Assembly (NCBI GenBank): GCA_031278795.1
Contig: JAITJT010000260.1
Location: 1 to 19,183, forward strand
Source: Deltaproteobacteria bacterium
GTDB taxonomy: Bacteria > Desulfobacterota > Desulfarculia > Adiutricales > Adiutricaceae
Direction of reading: 5' to 3'
DNA length: 19,183 nucleotides
Shown here: one piece after another, positions 16,070 through 19,183 of the stretch
Layout: every line of letters starts with the position of its first letter
How positions within the stretch are numbered: the first letter of the stretch is position 1
The notes under the pieces: generated by a model
Databases searched by the model: none
What the model saw: the letters and a program-made list of their open reading frames with translations, nothing else
What the model was told of the DNA's origin: nothing
Position numbers and translations under genes: made by a program

Positions 16070-17398
16070 CTAGTGCCTCACCGGTGGCTTTTTGTGCTCC
16101 GAGTCTTGGGGCATCTCTTCCTCGGCGTGGCAGAAGTCCTTGATCTCGCACTCGTCGCACTCGTGGCAGCTCTCCACGTCTATGGCGGGTGAGCTGGAGC
16201 ACTCGTCGAAGATCTCGCATTTCTCGCAGTCCCCGCAATCCGCGTACTCATCTAGGGTGTTGAGGAACTCCCCGGCCTCCCTTAGGTCGCTCATGGTGGC
16301 CTCCACCCCGCTATCCACTTGGGACAATACCCCGTCTAGGGTCTCGTTAACCAAGCTGTTAACCGTGTCTGAGAAGAAGTAGAGCTCCCAGGGGTTGATG
16401 GGGCCCTTTTCGTGGGGAACCTTCTTGAGGATCCTCCTTATGAGGGCGGGGTTGGGCCGCTTGGCAAAGGCGAGGAAGTCTTGGTGGAGTTGTTCCTTCT
16501 CCTCAAGCTTGGAAGGGTCCAGGTAGAGTATGCGGTTAAGGATGGAGAGCCCCTTGGCCCGCTCGGCCAACATGTCCGGACAGGTGTAGACCCATTCCAA
16601 AAAGGAGAGGGACTCCACGTCCTCGCCCCAGATCTTGGTTCCCAGGAAGTTTCCGCAGTAGATCTGGGCGTGGTAGAACAGGCCCTCCTGGTTGGGATAG
16701 TGCCAGCCGTAATTCACCGTGGCCGTGGGGTTGAGGATTATCTCCGGCACGTAGGGCTGCAGGATGATGGCCTCTCTGAGGATCTTAACGGAGGCCTCCA
16801 AATCCCCCTTGAGGAACTTGATGAGGCCTAGGCTGTAGTAGCTCTCGGAGGGCATGGGCACCGGGTACGAGGTGAAGACCCTCTCCGCCTTGTCCAGCTC
16901 GCCCGTGATTATGTGGATGTTTCCCACGATGGCCGTTACGTTGTGGTTTTGCTGCCACCTCTGGTGATCGTGGTATACCTCCATGGCCTCCGGGTAGCGC
17001 TCCAAGGAGAGTAAGGTATAGAGCAGGTACAGATGCGAGGAGAGAAAGTAGATGTTCTCTTCCTGGTTGGCATCCAAGGCTTCCTTGAAGTTTTGGGGGA
17101 TGAGGTTCTGAACCGGGGTTAGATAGTTGAGGAGGATGTCCAGGACGTCGTCTGTGAGGTTTTTGTTCTCAGTTACCAGACAGTCCAAAAGGAGGGTGAG
17201 GGCGCCTAGGAAGCTGGGTTCCCTTTCCAGGATATCAACGCACCTCTGCATACATTCCCTATTGGAGATGGAGTGTTTGTTGAGATCGTCGAAGAGTCTG
17301 TCCAGGGTCTTGTGGTGCTGCGACCAGGCTGCGGGATTACTCGGCTCGAAGTAACCTAGGGCTTTGGGCCCTTTCGTGGTTTTAAAGATTAAGGCCAT
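16070..17398 (-). CDS. TPR-like protein with tandem C-terminal CX2CX2CX5C motifs
   Basis: A 442-residue protein that I do not recognise as a named family. The bulk is alpha-helical and TPR-like, clearest around 125-215: LYTLLSLERYPEAMEVYHDH, then GNIHIITGELDKAERVF, then YSLGLIKFLKGDLEASVKIL, the spacing of TPR helix pairs. There is no signal peptide or membrane segment, so it is probably cytoplasmic. The C-terminus is unusual: Cys 388, 391, 394, 400 and Cys 411, 414, 417, 423 form two copies of CX2CX2CX5C, 23 residues apart, in acidic sequence (each motif ends C-E-I-x-D-x-C). Eight Cys in a non-secreted protein suggest metal or iron-sulfur binding; it is not the CX2CX2CX3CP ferredoxin motif. 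A short basic tail follows. ATG 17398 has AAGGTG about 6 nt upstream. Confidence 0.85.
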   Translation of the reverse strand: MALIFKTTKGPKALGYFEPSNPAAWSQHHKTLDRLFDDLNKHSISNRECMQRCVDILEREPSFLGALTLLLDCLVTENKNLTDDVLDILLNYLTPVQNLIPQNFKEALDANQEENIYFLSSHLYLLYTLLSLERYPEAMEVYHDHQRWQQNHNVTAIVGNIHIITGELDKAERVFTSYPVPMPSESYYSLGLIKFLKGDLEASVKILREAIILQPYVPEIILNPTATVNYGWHYPNQEGLFYHAQIYCGNFLGTKIWGEDVESLSFLEWVYTCPDMLAERAKGLSILNRILYLDPSKLEEKEQLHQDFLAFAKRPNPALIRRILKKVPHEKGPINPWELYFFSDTVNSLVNETLDGVLSQVDSGVEATMSDLREAGEFLNTLDEYADCGDCEKCEIFDECSSSPAIDVESCHECDECEIKDFCHAEEEMPQDSEHKKPPVRH

Positions 17399-17422
17399 GT
17401 TTGCACCTTAGGAAAACGCCTC

Positions 17423-17439
17423 GGGGAATCACAATCCCC
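17423..17439. promoter_or_regulatory. Short hairpin in the leader of the TPR-like gene
   Basis: GGGGA (17423-17427) pairs with TCCCC (17435-17439) around a seven-base loop, about 25 bp upstream of the start codon on the minus strand. Its role is unknown; it could be an operator or mRNA structure. Confidence 0.3.
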
Positions 17440-17494
17440 AAAAAACGTGGATATCTCTGGCCGTACTGTGAGGCAGAGGCGTAAGAGATGAATG

Positions 17495-17520
17495 GAGCGC
17501 ACTTTTTTATGAAAGTGCTC
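17495..17520. other. Imperfect hairpin
   Basis: GAGC (17495-17498) and ACTTT (17501-17505) pair with AAAGTGCTC (17512-17520), leaving a two-base GC bulge. It lies in the region upstream of the TPR-like gene. No gene association is evident on the + strand. Confidence 0.35.
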
Positions 17521-17691
17521 AGGTTAATGGAAATTTGCCTTTGTGAAAAGGTCCGCTTGCTTGCTGCATTAATAATTAAATGGTAAAGATTGACTTGTAA
17601 TTATAGGTAATTGTAAGGTTAAAGGGCTAAAAAAGACAAATAGATAAGGTTACTTCGAGCTTGGATCTAAGGCAAGCAGACGGGGGAGGTG

Positions 17692-17711
17692 GGGCCATAT
17701 GGACATGGCCC
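17692..17711. other. GGGCCAT/ATGGCCC hairpin
   Basis: A perfect seven-pair, mostly GC stem (17692-17698 with 17705-17711) around a six-base ATGGAC loop, within an unusual GC-rich patch. It could be part of a small RNA or leader. No recognised RNA family fits. Confidence 0.5.
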
Positions 17712-18390
17712 ATAAAAGACGTGGGATTATTACGGAAACCCAAGGGCCTTTAGATTTTTAGGACTATTATCAGGCCGTAAGACATAGCTTCCGTATTAAA
17801 ACATGACAAATTCCCATCTATTGACGGTCAAAAAGAGATTAAAACTTATTTTTTACATATTGTACAGAACTTTTTTACATCTGTTCTTTCCAACTCATGG
17901 GAAAGATGGAATGGATCCGCCCAAAACATTAGTTTACTTGGGGCGCGGGCTTAATTTTTTAGTGAGTGAGGAAACTTGTGGTGAGAAAAGACGCTAAAAG
18001 CTAAGTAGTCTCTTATTGCTTATAACGCCAAGGAAGATGCTAGCTATCTTTTGGACTTAAGTCTATGAAAAACGAGACAGCTTACTCCCTTTGTAAAAGG
18101 CCCTTAGGCCACAAAAATATTATCCCAGAAAGGATGGGAAAAAACAATAAAATTGCCCTTTCAATCCACTCTTTGGAAAAAAGAGGGACTAAATTTTTGT
18201 TGACACAAAAAGGCTCAGAAAAACCTTGAAAAACAACCATCTAGATGACTTAATCGCAGTAGTTGAGGCGTTTCTTTTAAGCCCGCACTTAAGTCCTGAA
18301 ACTTGCCCTAAGTCCCTTTGGAAAAGAAAGCCCAAGCCTTTGGCAAAGGAAATTTATGGACGTATTTTTTTGTAAAACTCCAAGTGTTTT

Positions 18391-18475
18391 GGAGGGGTTT
18401 TGGAGGGGGGCATGGTGTTTGGTTTTGGGGGGCCTTGGTGTTTGGTTTTGGGAGGATTTTGGGGGGAGTTTAGGG
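18391..18475 (+). repeat. G-run cluster with 17-bp direct repeat
   Basis: G-runs of three to six lie at 18394-18397, 18405-18410, 18427-18432, 18450-18452, 18461-18466 and 18473-18475, giving a strand-asymmetric G-rich tract with quadruplex potential. Inside it, TGGTGTTTGGTTTTGGG is repeated exactly at 18413-18429 and 18436-18452 (period 23). Confidence 0.85.
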
Positions 18476-18642
18476 TACTTTTTGGGCAATTTTTTGCAAT
18501 ATTTGATTTTTACTTTGATCCAAAAACAGCGTACTAAAATTTTGACGATATATTAAAATTTTCCTAAGGCTTTGATACTATTTAGACCTTTTTTTGCTAT
18601 AGCCAGCTTGAGAGTGACAAAAATAAATTATGTTTAAGTTCC

Positions 18643-18690
18643 CCTTTTATTTTTTAGCTTTTATCTTATTTTATCCTTTTATTTTTTAGC
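18643..18690. repeat. 16-bp direct repeat CCTTTTATTTTTTAGC
   Basis: Identical copies are present at 18643-18658 and 18675-18690, period 32, followed by a further degenerate CCTTTATTTTTTTG. It is a T-rich slippage-prone tract. Confidence 0.85.
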
Positions 18691-18785
18691 CTTTCCTTTA
18701 TTTTTTTGTTTTTTTTTTCGCTTAAGTTTCCCGTTATTTAAAGCCATTTTTTATTTTATTTCGCTTTTTATGTTTTTTTTTATTT

Positions 18786-18855
18786 ATGTTGCCGTGTTGT
18801 CATGTTGCCCTTGTTACCCTTGTTGCTCATGTTGCTGATATTACGCTTGTTACTC
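18786..18855. repeat. 9-bp tandem repeat (NTGTTRCYC-like)
   Basis: Units of nine bases: ATGTTGCCG, a seven-base deleted unit TGTTGTC, then ATGTTGCCC, TTGTTACCC, TTGTTGCTC, ATGTTGCTG, ATATTACGC and TTGTTACTC, ending at 18855. The phase is exact from 18802 onward. Degeneracy suggests an older array than the heptamer repeat at the left edge. Confidence 0.85.
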
Positions 18856-19022
18856 TTAATCTTTTTGTAAGTTTTAAAAAAAACACCTTTGAAAATATGT
18901 TTTCGTATGTAGGAATAGTTTAAAATTTAATGTGGCGTTGTCGTTATGACACATGCACTATGAGAAGAAAAAAGAACTGTTTTCTCTATTTATATTTTTC
19001 TTTTTGGCACTTTAACAAATTA

Positions 19023-19106
19023 TTTAGCAAGGGATTAAGCAAGGGATTTAACAAGGGAGTTAGCAAGGGATTTAACAAGGGAGTTAGCAAGAGATTTAGC
19101 AAGTGG
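19023..19106. repeat. 12-bp tandem repeat (TTTAGCAAGGGA)
   Basis: Seven contiguous 12-bp units: TTTAGCAAGGGA, TTAAGCAAGGGA, TTTAACAAGGGA, GTTAGCAAGGGA, TTTAACAAGGGA, GTTAGCAAGAGA, TTTAGCAAGTGG. Units 3-4 and 5-6 form a near-perfect 24-bp higher-order duplication. In one + frame it would encode a four-residue [SN]KG[FVL] repeat at the end of a 62-codon open frame (18930-19118), but the start has no convincing ribosome site. Confidence 0.92.
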
Positions 19107-19134
19107 CGCACGCGATAAGCTTTTTTAAACAAAT

Positions 19135-19147
19135 GTCCACAGTGGAC
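19135..19147. other. 13-bp palindrome GTCCACAGTGGAC
   Basis: GTCCAC (19135-19140) and GTGGAC (19142-19147) are separated by a single A, just after the 12-bp repeat array. A one-base centre favours a dimeric protein site over an RNA hairpin. Confidence 0.5.
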
Positions 19148-19183
19148 GTAAAGCGCGGTTTTTCCCTCTTTAATGTTTTCTTA

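Larger units (their letters stand above)
17521..19183. other. Gene-poor AT-rich terminal region
   Basis: About 1.66 kb to the window edge. Small open frames exist (for example 17803-17997 and 18930-19118 on +), but none has a recognisable product or persuasive ribosome site. The stretch holds the hairpins at 17692 and 18169-18185 (CTCTTT/AAAGAG), the G-run cluster, and three tandem-repeat families listed below. It continues the low-GC, repeat-dense style of the other spacers. Confidence 0.6.

Noticed and set aside
17803..17997. 64-codon open frame on the + strand
   Set aside because: There is no convincing ribosome site and no recognisable domain; a frame of this length is expected by chance in this composition.

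Overview
The window is a piece of bacterial chromosome. Its genes are visibly GC-richer than its spacers: the housekeeping and transport genes are dense and operonic, while several long gaps (about 1.2 to 1.8 kb) are very AT-rich and full of homopolymer runs, short tandem repeats and small hairpins. The NikA/Opp-type transporter, the ProA and TyrS sequence style, and spacers with a decayed transposase suggest an anaerobic, possibly host-associated diderm bacterium, perhaps deltaproteobacterial. That taxonomic guess rests on impression only.

Layout: (i) 1-350, a leader with a perfect heptamer array at the window edge. (ii) 351-2521 (+), proA translationally coupled (GTGA overlap) to an EamA/DMT-family exporter. 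(iii) 2522-3760, AT-rich spacer with a possible terminator and a frameshifted relic resembling the C-terminal part of an IS4/IS1634-type transposase. (iv) 3761-10691 (-), a MarR regulator and, upstream of it, a compact five-gene operon. In transcription order the operon is a NikB/DppB permease, a NikC-NikD permease/ATPase fusion, an OppF/DppF-like ATPase with a four-cysteine C-terminus, a NikA-like lipoprotein, and a class I SAM methyltransferase. All junctions overlap or are nearly abutting. (v) 10692-12066, a long AT-rich spacer ending in three inverted-repeat structures. (vi) 12067-13968 (+), an isolated 633-residue protein joining a DruA-type (DUF4338) domain to an IS701-like DDE transposase domain, in which the first catalytic Asp appears to be replaced by Gly. 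(vii) 14061-17398 (-), a NUDIX hydrolase coupled to tyrS (again a GTGA overlap), and upstream a TPR-like protein ending in two identical CX2CX2CX5C motifs. (viii) 17399-19183, gene-poor AT-rich DNA with four different tandem-repeat families and a G-run cluster.

The most coherent functional unit is the import operon. Residues matching the nickel-chelate-binding Arg and His of E. coli NikA are conserved in the binding protein, so nickel or nickel-chelate uptake is a better guess than general peptide uptake, and the co-transcribed methyltransferase may act on the ligand. The most unusual single object is the DruA/transposase fusion.
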